The translations under genes were made by a program, and so were the position numbers. Shown one piece after another: positions 8,623 to 16,915 of a stretch of 64,000 nucleotides of DNA. The notes beneath the pieces are model-generated. The model did no database searches. It worked only from the letters and a program-made list of their open reading frames with translations, and was not told the origin of the DNA. Every line of letters begins with the position of its first letter. Position 1 is the first letter of the stretch. The stretch comes from Nitrospira sp. CR1.3 (GTDB lineage Bacteria > Nitrospirota > Nitrospiria > Nitrospirales > Nitrospiraceae), in the NCBI GenBank assembly GCA_014055525.1, contig WIAH01000007.1:118128-182127 (forward strand), given 5' to 3'.

Positions 8623-8652
8623 GCCTCCTCGGGCGATCGGAATTGTCTCGAA

Positions 8653-8681
8653 TTGCCGCCTCGTCCCGGTCCCGCTATAAT
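8653..8681 (+). promoter_or_regulatory. Promoter TTGCCG-N17-TATAAT
   Basis: Perfect -10 TATAAT (8676-8681) with TTGCCG (8653-8658) exactly 17 bases upstream. The ATG of the next gene is only eight bases beyond the -10, so the message would begin at the start codon. Confidence 0.65.
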
Positions 8682-8689
8682 CCCGGCCT

Positions 8690-9517
8690 ATGGACCGGAT
8701 TCCGGATAAACCCTCCTCATCTTACATCCCCGCCGATCGCGATACTGAGTTTCTCCAGCGGGAGGAGCTGCGCTCCGTTCGCATCGGACTCGAGCTTCTG
8801 AAGCCTGAACTGATCCAGCAGGAACAGGGCATCCAGTCGACCATCGTCGTGTTCGGAAGCGCGAGACTGCAGGAGCCAAACGCCGCCGCCCGCACGCTCC
8901 AGCTGGCCGAAGAGGAGGCCGCGCGATTCCCGACCGATCAAGCACGCAGGCAACGGGCCGAAATCGCGCGGCGCCGGCGCGCGCTTTCAAAGTACTACGA
9001 CGTGGCGCGCGAATTCAGCCGCCTGGTTTCATCGACCTGCCAGGTCGACGGTCGCTGCGATTACGTGATCGTGACCGGCGGCGGCCCCGGTATCATGGAA
9101 GCGGCCAACCGCGGCGCCGCGGACGTCGGAGCGAAATCCATCGGATTGAATATCACCTTGCCGCACGAGCAATACCCGAACCCCTACATCACGCCGGAGT
9201 TATGTTTTCAGTTCCACTATTTTGCCATCAGGAAGATGCACTTTCTGATCCGAGCCAAAGCGTTGGTCGCCTTGCCGGGCGGATTCGGCACCCTGGACGA
9301 GCTGTTTGAAACGCTCACGCTCTTGCAGACCGGCAAAACCCGGAATGTGATCGTCGTCCTGATCGGACGGGACTTCTGGGAGCATGTGATCAACTGGCCG
9401 TTGCTTGTCGAGAACGGGCTGATTTCGCAGGAGGATCTTCGGCTCTTTCACTATGCCGAATCGGCCCAGGAAGCCTGGGATCTGATCGGGCGCCGGAACG
9501 GAGCCCCCTCATCATGA
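8690..9517 (+). CDS. LOG-family / TIGR00730-like Rossmann protein
   Basis: Protein of the lysine-decarboxylase-like LOG family, whose members include nucleotide 5'-monophosphate phosphoribohydrolases that release cytokinin-type bases or hydrolyse AMP. Diagnostic blocks are VTGGGPGIMEAANRGA (about residue 125) and LPGGFGTLDELFETLT (about residue 197). An extra N-terminal region of about 60 residues holds IVVFGSARL. The start lies eight bases after a TATAAT box and has no ribosome site. The stop overlaps the next gene by four bases. Confidence 0.88.
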   Translation: MDRIPDKPSSSYIPADRDTEFLQREELRSVRIGLELLKPELIQQEQGIQSTIVVFGSARLQEPNAAARTLQLAEEEAARFPTDQARRQRAEIARRRRALSKYYDVAREFSRLVSSTCQVDGRCDYVIVTGGGPGIMEAANRGAADVGAKSIGLNITLPHEQYPNPYITPELCFQFHYFAIRKMHFLIRAKALVALPGGFGTLDELFETLTLLQTGKTRNVIVVLIGRDFWEHVINWPLLVENGLISQEDLRLFHYAESAQEAWDLIGRRNGAPSS

Positions 9518-10911
9518 GGCTCTCCTTCCATGGGGCCGCGCGCTCGGTGACAGGAAGCAGACACCTCCTGGAGGTTCCGGGTTTTCGCCTCCTGCTCGAC
9601 TGCGGCCTCTTTCAAGGACGACGACAAGACGCCTTTCGGCAAAACCGCGACCTGGGGTTCGATCCGAAATCGCTCGGAGCCGTGTTGCTCTCCCATGCCC
9701 ATATCGATCACTCCGGCGCCCTTCCGGTCCTGCCCCGACACGGCTTCTCCGGAAGAGTGTACGGGACCCGGGCCACCGCCGACCTGACGGAAATCATGCT
9801 CGAGGACTCGGCCCGCGTCCAGGAAAGTGATTGCCGGTACGTGAACAAAAAGGAGTCGCGACGCGGCAACGTCTGCATCCGTCCGTTCTACGATGGAGCC
9901 GACGTGCGCAAAATAGTCCGGCAATTCGAGGGCGCGCGCTATGGAGACCAGGTGAAGATCGCGCCGCGCGTCACGGCCTCGTTTCACGACGCCGGTCATA
10001 TCCTGGGCTCCGCCGCAATCAGGGTGAAATACACCGCGCGAGGAAACACCACGACGGTCCTCTTCAGCGGTGATCTCGGACGTTCCAATATGCCGATTCT
10101 GCGCGATCCCGAACCGCCGCCCCCCTGCGACATCCTGATTCTCGAATCGACGTATGGAGACCGGTTGCACGAGGAAGCAGGCGAAGGCCTGAGAAAGAAA
10201 GCGTTGGAGCTGCTCGCCCACGCGAAAACGCACAAGAGCAAGATCCTCGTTCCGGCCTTCGCCGTCGGACGCACACAGGAACTCGTCATGCGGATTAAGG
10301 AGCTCGTCGGAGAGGGCCGCGTCGATCCCATTCCCATTTTTATAGACTCCCCCTTGGCCGGGAAAGCGACGGAGGTGTTCCGACGGCATCCCGAATGTTA
10401 CGATGAAGAAACCTTCAAGACTTTCTCAGCCGACGGCGATCCTTTCGCCTCCCGCTACATCCGCTTCATCTCATCGCCTGAAGACAGCAAACGCCTCAAT
10501 ACGATGAAGGGCCCCTGCGTCATCATTTCCTCATCCGGCATGTGTGAAGGAGGGCGAATCCTCCATCATTTGAAACATGCGGTTCAGTACGAGGCGAACG
10601 TCATCGTGTTCGTCGGTTTCCAAGCGGAGCATACGCTTGGACGAAAGCTGGTCGAGGGATGGGATGTCGTGCCGATTTTCGGCGTACCCACGCCGCGACG
10701 CGCGCAGATCGTCAAGCTCAACGGCTTCTCGGCGCATGCGGACCGCAACGACCTCCTCGCGTACATCAGAGCCATCGACCGGATACCGGACAAAATTTTC
10801 ATCGTCCACGGGGAAGAGAAACAGGCGCTCTCTCTTTCCGCGGCCATCCAAACCGAGCATCCGGGGACAGAAGTCATCGTCCCGCACCTGGGATCCATCC
10901 ATGAGGTATAG
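9514..10911 (+). CDS. MBL-fold beta-CASP nuclease
   Basis: Predicted RNA-processing nuclease of the metallo-beta-lactamase/beta-CASP family, cytoplasmic, two-zinc. The metal motif SHAHIDHSG appears near residue 60, further metal ligands in HDAGHILGSAAI and SGDLGR, then beta-CASP motifs in ILVPAFAVGRTQEL, SSSGMCEGGRILHHL and the C-terminal GFSAHADRNDLL with IVHGE. Length (465 aa) is typical. ATGA overlap with the LOG-family gene and an 11-base overlap with the next peptidase gene indicate an operon. Confidence 0.92.
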   Translation: MRLSFHGAARSVTGSRHLLEVPGFRLLLDCGLFQGRRQDAFRQNRDLGFDPKSLGAVLLSHAHIDHSGALPVLPRHGFSGRVYGTRATADLTEIMLEDSARVQESDCRYVNKKESRRGNVCIRPFYDGADVRKIVRQFEGARYGDQVKIAPRVTASFHDAGHILGSAAIRVKYTARGNTTTVLFSGDLGRSNMPILRDPEPPPPCDILILESTYGDRLHEEAGEGLRKKALELLAHAKTHKSKILVPAFAVGRTQELVMRIKELVGEGRVDPIPIFIDSPLAGKATEVFRRHPECYDEETFKTFSADGDPFASRYIRFISSPEDSKRLNTMKGPCVIISSSGMCEGGRILHHLKHAVQYEANVIVFVGFQAEHTLGRKLVEGWDVVPIFGVPTPRRAQIVKLNGFSAHADRNDLLAYIRAIDRIPDKIFIVHGEEKQALSLSAAIQTEHPGTEVIVPHLGSIHEV

Positions 10912-12121
10912 GTTGCCCCTTACGCTGTTCGTCATGTTCATCCTGTTCGGCAGCGGGATGGCCAGCGTCCGCTCGGTGTATGCCGCAGAATCACAGGACC
11001 TCCGCCTGCGCGCGCGCGACATCGGGATCGTGATCGGCTCATACCAGCCCGGTCCCCTCAACGCCATTACGGATGTCGTCGGAGTGAAGGTCGGTCATCA
11101 CACGCTGATCACCGGCGAGGGACCGTTGAGACCCGGCACCGGCCCGGTCAGAACCGGCGTCACCGTCGTCATCCCCCGCGACGATGTGTGGCATAAGAAA
11201 GTGCCGGCCGGCTCCTTTGTCTTGAACGGCACCGGGGAAATGACCGGTCTGGCCTGGGTTGCAGAATCGGGGTTCCTGGAATACCCCATCGCGCTCACCA
11301 ACACATTGAACGTACCGCGTGTCGCAAACGGAGTCATGAGTTGGATGATCCGGCAATATCCGGAAATCGGCATCACGGACGACACCCTGACGCCGGTTGT
11401 CGCGGAATGCGACGACGGCCGCCTCAACGATATTCAAGGAAGGCATGTCTCCGAAGCGGATGTGGCCAAGGCGCTCGACGCCGCCGCCACCGGGCCGGTG
11501 GCGGAGGGCGCCGTCGGCGCCGGAACCGGGATGGTGTCATATGGATTCAAGGGCGGCATCGGCACCTCTTCACGGCGGCTACCGGAAGGAGAAGGCGCCT
11601 TTACAGTCGGTGTTCTGGTGAATGCGAATCACGGGCGGCGGCACGAATTGATCGTCGGCGGCGTACCGGTCGGCCGTCTCTACGACGGCAGCGCGGCAGC
11701 AGCTTCCATGTCCGGACCGCTTGCGGATGCCTCATATCCCGGAGCCGGCGAAGGCTCGATCATCATCATCATCGCGACGGATGCCCCGCTTGACGGCCGG
11801 CAGCTGACCAGACTCGCCAAGCGAGCCGCGCTCGGCCTCGCCCGCACCGGTTCGACGGCCAGGCATGGCAGCGGCGATTTCATGCTGGCCTTCTCCACCG
11901 CCAATGTCATTCCGCATTACCCGAAAGAGCGCACCTACGCGCTCACCCATATGGCCGATACGCACCTCAATCCGTTGATTGCTGCAACGGTGGAAGCCAC
12001 TGAAGAGGCGATCCTCAATGCGCTGACCATGGCGACAACCGTCGTGGGGCGCGATGATCACCGTGTCGAAGCCATCTCACTGACCCGTCTGCGTGCGCTT
12101 CTCGGCGAACGAACGAAGTAA
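10901..12121 (+). CDS. P1 family (DmpA-like) aminopeptidase, exported
   Basis: Predicted aminopeptidase of family P1, which self-cleaves before a nucleophilic Ser or Thr and removes N-terminal residues, including D-amino acids in DmpA. An N-terminal signal peptide (to about residue 26, ending VYAAES) suggests a periplasmic location. Family blocks include NAITDVVGVKVGHHT, GAVGAGTGMVSYGFKGGIG (about residue 205) and GEGSIIIIIATDAPLD. The start at 10901 overlaps the upstream gene by 11 bases; the frame is open further upstream but only as a shadow of that gene. Confidence 0.9.
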   Translation: MRYRLPLTLFVMFILFGSGMASVRSVYAAESQDLRLRARDIGIVIGSYQPGPLNAITDVVGVKVGHHTLITGEGPLRPGTGPVRTGVTVVIPRDDVWHKKVPAGSFVLNGTGEMTGLAWVAESGFLEYPIALTNTLNVPRVANGVMSWMIRQYPEIGITDDTLTPVVAECDDGRLNDIQGRHVSEADVAKALDAAATGPVAEGAVGAGTGMVSYGFKGGIGTSSRRLPEGEGAFTVGVLVNANHGRRHELIVGGVPVGRLYDGSAAAASMSGPLADASYPGAGEGSIIIIIATDAPLDGRQLTRLAKRAALGLARTGSTARHGSGDFMLAFSTANVIPHYPKERTYALTHMADTHLNPLIAATVEATEEAILNALTMATTVVGRDDHRVEAISLTRLRALLGERTK

Positions 12122-12146
12122 CGTCCGGACGGAACGGATCTCTCAC

Positions 12147-12176
12147 TTGCATTTTCCTCCATGGCGTCGCTATTCT
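12147..12176 (+). promoter_or_regulatory. Promoter TTGCAT-N18-TATTCT
   Basis: TTGCAT (12147-12152) and TATTCT (12171-12176) are separated by 18 bases, just ahead of a GGAGG ribosome site and ATG 12208. Confidence 0.45.
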
Positions 12177-12207
12177 CACGCGGTTGCCTTGCCTCTGGAG
12201 GATCCGC

Positions 12208-12435
12208 ATGAACGAGTACCAGATCGGCGGTGGGCTGCGCCTCCTCACCGCGGTGGAAAAGACCGACGCGTTCGGTGAATTCTTAAAAACCCGAATGGTG
12301 CGGGCGTTGGAAACGGAAGATCCGACAGAACTGCATTATCTTCTGGCCCAACTCGACGACTACTACAATTATATGTGGCGCTACTACAGGAAATTGGCCA
12401 AGGACCGCTCTGAACGCATGAACCCCGGCGTGTAG
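12208..12435 (+). CDS. Conserved hypothetical protein, 75 aa
   Basis: Small soluble protein of unknown function. Notable is an aromatic cluster LAQLDDYYNYMWRYYRKLA near residue 50 in a predicted helix. There is no signal peptide. ATG 12208 is preceded by TGGAGG at good spacing; an upstream in-frame ATG would add eight residues without a ribosome site. A likely promoter lies 30 bases upstream. Confidence 0.6.
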   Translation: MNEYQIGGGLRLLTAVEKTDAFGEFLKTRMVRALETEDPTELHYLLAQLDDYYNYMWRYYRKLAKDRSERMNPGV

Positions 12436-12466
12436 ACAGGCTTCAACGTCGAATGTTTGCCCCACG

Positions 12467-13684
12467 ATGAGTCACGCGACACAAACCAGAACCTCGACCG
12501 CTCTACAATTCGCGGCGGCGCTCTCGCGAAAAACCGATACGGAAGCCGCCCTGCGCGACTTGACGGACGAGATCCGGGCGCAACTCGGCCGGGCTGCGGT
12601 CGATCTTGCCTTTGTGTTCTTCTCCTCGCACCACGCGGAGAAGGCCGGGCTGATCGCCTCGATGATCCGGGAGGAATTGCTGGTTGAAACCTGTCTCGGC
12701 TGTTCCGGAGAGGGAGTCATCGCCGGTCCGGAGGAACTTGAGGCCGCTGCAGCCTTGACTCTCTGGGTTGCTCGCCTGCCCCAAGTCCGCGTCACTCCGT
12801 TGCGCCTGTCGTTCTCCCAAGTCCAGGATCAGGTCCAGATGGCCGGATGGCCGGAACCGACGGTCGAAGACTCGACCTTCATCCTCCTCGCAGATCCTTT
12901 CAGCACGCCGCTTCACGATGTGCTGTCGGTCCTGAACGACCGCTATCCCGGCGGAAAGGCTGTCGGAGGTCTCGTCGGGGGAGGTCATGGAGCGGGCGAA
13001 AACCGGCTGTTGCGAAACGGCGACCTCTTCGACGGAGGGCTCGTGGGAGTCCAGCTCGCCGGCCCCCTGTCGGTTCGGACCGTGATTTCCCAAGGTTGCC
13101 GGCCGATCGGCGACCGATTCGTCGTCACCAAGGCCGAGGAGAATCTGGTCTATGAGCTGGGCGGGCAGCCGGCGCTCAAGCGTCTTCAGGATGTGTTCGA
13201 ATCGCTGGAGGGATCTCAGCGACGGGACGCCCATCGCGCCCTCCATGTGGGTATCGTTATCGACGAACATCGGAGCCGGTTCGAGCGGGGAGATTTTCTG
13301 GTTCGCAACCTGGTCGGCGCCGATCAGCGCATGGGCGCCATTGCAATAGGAGATGTCGTCCAGGAAGGCCAGACCCTGCAGTTTCACCTTCGAGACGCGA
13401 AATCCGCCAGCGAAGACCTGCATTTCCTTCTCGCGGCTGATCGCACGAAGCATCACAGCCCTCCCCTCGGCGCCCTCCTGTTCAGCTGTTGCGGGCGGGG
13501 AGAAGGACTGTTTGGTCGCCCCCACCACGACAGCAGCGTGGTGCAGGAACGGCTGGGCCAGCTGCCGCTCGCAGGGTTTTTCGCCCAGGGCGAAATCGGC
13601 CCCGTGGGCGGACGAAACTTTCTGCACGGCTATACCGCCAGCCTCGCGCTCTTCGCAGAACCGGAGTCGTTCGAGCGCGCATAA
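12467..13684 (+). CDS. FIST N/C domain sensory protein
   Basis: Protein made of the FIST_N and FIST_C domains, predicted ligand-binding sensor modules usually found in signal-transduction proteins. FIST_N is seen as VDLAFVFFSSHHAEKAG and GCSGEGVIAGPEE (about residue 80); FIST_C ends with GALLFSCCGRGEGLFG and the conserved GFFAQGEIGPVGGRNFLHGY. No kinase, cyclase or other output domain is fused and none is adjacent, so it is a stand-alone sensor. Start ATG 12467. Confidence 0.88.
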   Translation: MSHATQTRTSTALQFAAALSRKTDTEAALRDLTDEIRAQLGRAAVDLAFVFFSSHHAEKAGLIASMIREELLVETCLGCSGEGVIAGPEELEAAAALTLWVARLPQVRVTPLRLSFSQVQDQVQMAGWPEPTVEDSTFILLADPFSTPLHDVLSVLNDRYPGGKAVGGLVGGGHGAGENRLLRNGDLFDGGLVGVQLAGPLSVRTVISQGCRPIGDRFVVTKAEENLVYELGGQPALKRLQDVFESLEGSQRRDAHRALHVGIVIDEHRSRFERGDFLVRNLVGADQRMGAIAIGDVVQEGQTLQFHLRDAKSASEDLHFLLAADRTKHHSPPLGALLFSCCGRGEGLFGRPHHDSSVVQERLGQLPLAGFFAQGEIGPVGGRNFLHGYTASLALFAEPESFERA

Positions 13685-13735
13685 GCCCGAGACCGGGCCA
13701 CCCCATTTCAAAATTCAACAAGGAGTCATCCGCCA

Positions 13736-14101
13736 ATGGACGAATCGGAAAGTGTTGCCAAAGATGTGACCACCTCTTCGGGCCTGCAATATGTCGATCA
13801 GGTGTTAGGGACCGGCGCATCGGCGGTCGCAGGAAATCAGGCCACGGTCCACTACATCGGCTGGTTGGAGAACGGGCAGAAGTTCGACAGTTCCGTTGAT
13901 CGAGGTCAACCCTTTTCATTTCCTCTCGGCGCCGGACGCGTGATCAAGGGATGGGATGAAGGTGTTCAAGGCATGAAGATCGGGGGGAAGCGGAGACTGA
14001 CGATACCCTCCAACCTCGGCTATGGCGCAAGAGGAGCCGGCGGCGTGATTCCTCCTCATGCCACGCTTATTTTTGACGTGGAATTGTTGGGATTGAAATA
14101 A
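13736..14101 (+). CDS. FKBP-type peptidyl-prolyl isomerase
   Basis: Cytoplasmic FKBP-fold prolyl isomerase, 121 aa, a single domain with a short N-terminal extension and no signal peptide. Active-site blocks are clear: VHYIGWLENGQKFDSS, FPLGAGRVIKGWDEGVQGMK, IPSNLGYGARGAGGVIPP and LIFDVELLGL. AAGGAG lies upstream. gcvT starts 15 bases after its stop, so they may be co-transcribed without an evident functional link. Confidence 0.95.
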   Translation: MDESESVAKDVTTSSGLQYVDQVLGTGASAVAGNQATVHYIGWLENGQKFDSSVDRGQPFSFPLGAGRVIKGWDEGVQGMKIGGKRRLTIPSNLGYGARGAGGVIPPHATLIFDVELLGLK

Positions 14102-14116
14102 CCGGCTTACGCCCGT

Positions 14117-15220
14117 ATGAACCGCACCCCCCTATACGACGCGCATTGCGCCGCCGGAGCGAAACTCGTCGATTTCGCCGGATGGGAGATGCCCATTCAG
14201 TACGGTGGCGTGATCGATGAGTATCACACGGTCAGAACCAAGGCCGGGCTCTTCGACGTCAGTCATATGGGGCGGCTGTTCGTCTCCGGATCGGGCAGCA
14301 GTCCGTTCGTGCAGCGCGTGACCACCAACGACATTTCAAAGCTCGCGGTCGGGCAAGCTCAGTATTCGATGGTCTGTAACGATCGTGGCGGTATCAAGGA
14401 CGACATCTTCGTCTATCGAACGGGCGAGATGGAGTTCCTGCTCTGTGTGAACGCTTCGAACCGTGAAAAGATTCTCGAGTGGCTCCGACGACATCATAGG
14501 GCGGAGGACCGGTGCCAGATCGATGACCGCTCCGGCTCAGTGGCTCAGATTGCCTTGCAAGGTCCCGCATCGCGGGACATCCTGGCTCGTGTCACTGCGA
14601 ACGAGATTATGACGCTCAAGCTGCATCATGCCTGCGAGGGGAAAGTGGCGGACATTCCCTGCTTCATTGCCCGCACGGGATATACCGGAGAACCGGGGTA
14701 CGAACTGAATGTGCCGTCTCAACAGGCGGCGGAACTGTGGAAGCGCCTGCTTGACGCAGGCCAACATCAGGGAATCAAGCCGGCAGGACTCGGCGCCAGA
14801 GACCTCCTCCGGTTGGAAATGGGATACCTGCTGTACGGCAACGATATCGACGAACACACCACGCCGCTCGAGGCCGGCGTCGAGTGGGCCGTCAGTTTCC
14901 AGAAGGGTGAGTTCCTCGGAAGCGCAGCGCTTCTGGCGCAGAAACAGGCGGGGTTCCAGCGGAGGTTTATCGCTTTTGAACTGCTGGAGAAAGCGGTGCC
15001 CCGGCACGGCTTCAAGATCCTCGATCCCTCGTCGTCTCAACCAATCGGCGACGTGACCAGCGGCAATCTTTCTCCCCGTTTACAGAAGGGCATCGGGCTC
15101 GGCTATGTTCCCCCGTCCTACGCAACGCCCGGCGCCTCAATCGCGATTGATATCAGAGGGAAGGCCCTTCCCGCCGTTGTCGTCAAACCGCCGTTCTATA
15201 AGAGGCCAAAGAGCGTATAG
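14117..15220 (+). CDS. gcvT: Glycine cleavage T protein (aminomethyltransferase)
   Basis: Tetrahydrofolate-dependent aminomethyltransferase of the glycine cleavage system: it takes the aminomethyl group from lipoyl-GcvH, releases ammonia and makes 5,10-methylene-THF. Signature blocks: NRTPLYDAHCAAGAKLVDFA at the start, FDVSHMGRL, RTGYTGEPGYEL (about residue 189), LGARDLLRLEMGYLLYGND and the C-terminal GNLSPRLQKGIGLGYV. Full length at 367 aa. The P protein is encoded about 9 kb away on the other strand; GcvH and lipoamide dehydrogenase are not in the window. Confidence 0.97.
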   Translation: MNRTPLYDAHCAAGAKLVDFAGWEMPIQYGGVIDEYHTVRTKAGLFDVSHMGRLFVSGSGSSPFVQRVTTNDISKLAVGQAQYSMVCNDRGGIKDDIFVYRTGEMEFLLCVNASNREKILEWLRRHHRAEDRCQIDDRSGSVAQIALQGPASRDILARVTANEIMTLKLHHACEGKVADIPCFIARTGYTGEPGYELNVPSQQAAELWKRLLDAGQHQGIKPAGLGARDLLRLEMGYLLYGNDIDEHTTPLEAGVEWAVSFQKGEFLGSAALLAQKQAGFQRRFIAFELLEKAVPRHGFKILDPSSSQPIGDVTSGNLSPRLQKGIGLGYVPPSYATPGASIAIDIRGKALPAVVVKPPFYKRPKSV

Positions 15221-15223
15221 CAC

Positions 15224-15268
15224 ATGGCACAGACAAGATCTGGGATCACTTGCCTTCACTTGTGCCAT
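15224..15268. repeat. Inverted repeat between gcvT and NUDIX gene
   Basis: ATGGCACA (15224-15231) and TGTGCCAT (15261-15268) form a perfect 8-bp inverted repeat with a 29-base loop that can pair further (ACAAG/CTTG). It could be a weak attenuator or a protein site; no U-tract follows. Confidence 0.4.
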
Positions 15269-15291
15269 ACGCCACAAGCCATTAGCTCTTC

Positions 15292-15807
15292 ATGACCAAG
15301 AATATTTACAAGGGTAAGATCGTTACACTGAACGTCGATACGGTGACCCTGCCCAACGGTGTGACCGTCGACCTGGAGATCGTCCGCCACCCGGGGGCCT
15401 CGGCCATGGTACCGATCAAAGACGATGGAACCGTTGTCTTGATCCGTCAATTCCGCCATGCTGCAGGGGGGTTCATATACGAGATCCCGGCGGGAAAGCT
15501 GTACCAGGGCGAAGATCCCAAGACCTGTGCGGCGCGCGAGTTGGAAGAAGAGATCGGCTATCGAGCCGGGAAGCTTGAGTTGCTCTCGAGTATCTTCACC
15601 GCTCCGGGGTTTACCGATGAAGTGATCCACATTTACAATGCGACTGGTTTGACCAAGACCGAACAAAAGTTGGACCGGGACGAAGTCCTCGACATCGTCG
15701 AGATGCCGCTTCAGGAGGCGATCGCAATGATTCAGGATGGAAGGATTCGAGACGCCAAATCGATGGTCGGATTACAATCGGTGTTTATCAGGAGTGGAAA
15801 CCGGTAG
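15292..15807 (+). CDS. NUDIX hydrolase, ADP-ribose pyrophosphatase-like
   Basis: Predicted Mg-dependent nucleotide-sugar pyrophosphatase (ADP-ribose type), cytoplasmic. The Nudix box spans about residues 78-100, with its core AARELEEEIGYRAG carrying the REXXEE metal-binding residues (here RELEEE). Preceding IRQFRHAAGGFIYEIPAGKL and following SSIFTAPGFTDEVIHIY are typical of the ADP-ribose branch. Length 171 aa. Transcribed in the same direction as gcvT but separated from it by an inverted repeat. Confidence 0.92.
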   Translation: MTKNIYKGKIVTLNVDTVTLPNGVTVDLEIVRHPGASAMVPIKDDGTVVLIRQFRHAAGGFIYEIPAGKLYQGEDPKTCAARELEEEIGYRAGKLELLSSIFTAPGFTDEVIHIYNATGLTKTEQKLDRDEVLDIVEMPLQEAIAMIQDGRIRDAKSMVGLQSVFIRSGNR

Positions 15808-15824
15808 GAGATTCGCCGAAGGAG

Positions 15825-15846
15825 CCCTCCGCTCTTGGCGGAAGGC
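15825..15846. terminator. Hairpin between convergent NUDIX and Lys-rich genes
   Basis: CCCTCCGC and GCGGAAGG pair across a 5-base loop (eight positions, one imperfect on each strand). It lies between the two convergent stop codons. It has no U-tract, so any terminator role is tentative. Confidence 0.35.
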
Positions 15847-15876
15847 CCCTCAAGCCAGTTAGCCTCGCCAGAAGAA

Positions 15877-16047
15877 CTACTTCTTGTCCTTCTTCTTGTC
15901 CTTGTCCTTGCTCTCTTCACCGTAAATCACAACGTGGGGCTTCTTGTCCCCTTCCTTCTTCTTGTCCTTACCCTCGTCGGCGAAGGCAGGCGCGCTGAAG
16001 GAAACCGCCACTGCAACTGCCATGATTGCCATCAACATGCGCTTCAT
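15877..16047 (-). CDS. Small secreted Lys/Asp-rich protein, 56 aa
   Basis: A 56-residue protein with a clear Sec signal peptide (MKRMLMAIMAVAVAVSF, cleavage probably after APAFA near residue 23). The mature peptide of about 33 residues is dominated by Lys, Asp and Glu (GKDKKKEGDKK ... SKDKDKKKDKK) around a short core PHVVIYGEE. AGGGGGTG precedes the ATG. The signal peptide, ribosome site and clean frame argue for a real gene. No known family; location periplasmic or extracellular; function unknown. Confidence 0.65.
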   Translation of the reverse strand: MKRMLMAIMAVAVAVSFSAPAFADEGKDKKKEGDKKPHVVIYGEESKDKDKKKDKK

Positions 16048-16271
16048 AGTATGTCACCCCCTTGTTATTGGATGGTGTGCCGTTCATTCGGCACTCCCTC
16101 ATGCTCAGCAAGCTTAGTGCCGGATGGACCCTGTCATCAAAGTGGAGAACTTTCAGCACGTTACATGGGTGCCCCATTCTATTCGGAGGGCATACCCTGC
16201 GGAATGCTGTGGCAGAATAGCGGAGGTCTGCTAAACCGCCTCAGCGTCATGCTGGCACAGGAGCAGTTGGT

Positions 16272-16799
16272 TTGAGTCCGACCCACTTAGTTCTTCCCGA
16301 TTACGTTCAGTCGGGGCTGCGTGTACTCTTCGTGGGCATCAATCCAGGCCTCCGGTCGGCCGCGATCGGCCATCATTTTGCCGGGCATTCGAACAGATTC
16401 TGGAAACTGTTGTTCGAATCGAAACTGGTCTCAGAGCCGCTTCGCCCGGAAGAGGACTCCCGCCTGCTTGAATGGGGCCTGGGCCTTACCAACATCGTCC
16501 GGCGCGCGACTCCCGGAATCGATACGCTCACTGCCGACGAATACGCGGCGGGCCGAAACCGGTTGATCACGGTCGTCAGGCGACATCGGCCGCGGCTGGT
16601 GGCGCTCCTCGGCGTGACCATCTATCGATATCTTTTCCCCTCTCAGGACAGACGCCCCATGAGCCTAGGCTTGCAGGCCCAGACCCTCGCGGGGACGCAA
16701 GTCTTTGTTCTCCCCAATCCCAGCGGCAGAAACGCCCATTATTCTTATCGGACCATGCTCGAGGTATTCCGCGCGCTGCGCAAGGAAGCTGGTGCTTGA
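16272..16799 (+). CDS. mug: G/U mismatch-specific DNA glycosylase (Mug/TDG family)
   Basis: Base-excision repair enzyme of the Mug/TDG branch of the uracil-DNA glycosylase superfamily, removing uracil or related bases opposite G. The catalytic-site block FVGINPGLRSAAIGHHFAG (about residue 22; Asn of GINPG) and the minor-groove block VLPNPSGRNAHYSY (about residue 150) are intact. The only in-frame start before the conserved core is TTG 16272, with GGAG nine bases upstream. Full family length at 175 aa. Confidence 0.92.
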   Translation: MSPTHLVLPDYVQSGLRVLFVGINPGLRSAAIGHHFAGHSNRFWKLLFESKLVSEPLRPEEDSRLLEWGLGLTNIVRRATPGIDTLTADEYAAGRNRLITVVRRHRPRLVALLGVTIYRYLFPSQDRRPMSLGLQAQTLAGTQVFVLPNPSGRNAHYSYRTMLEVFRALRKEAGA

Positions 16800-16915
16800 T
16801 CCATCGTCGTGCGCAGGTCTCGACCGGCTGTTCCCTCTCCCTTGCCTGTCAATTTCTCTTGGCACCGTGGATGCTTTCCTGTATATTTCGCGGTCGTTTC
16901 TCACTGTGAGTGGCC

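Noticed and set aside
12503..13711. 402-codon minus-strand frame opposite the FIST gene
   Set aside because: The plus strand carries both FIST domains with intact motifs; the antisense frame has no family resemblance and arises from GC-rich codon structure.
15835..16275. 146-codon plus-strand frame after the NUDIX gene
   Set aside because: It is antisense to the small secreted protein; its Leu-rich start is the complement of the Lys codons, and there is no ribosome site.
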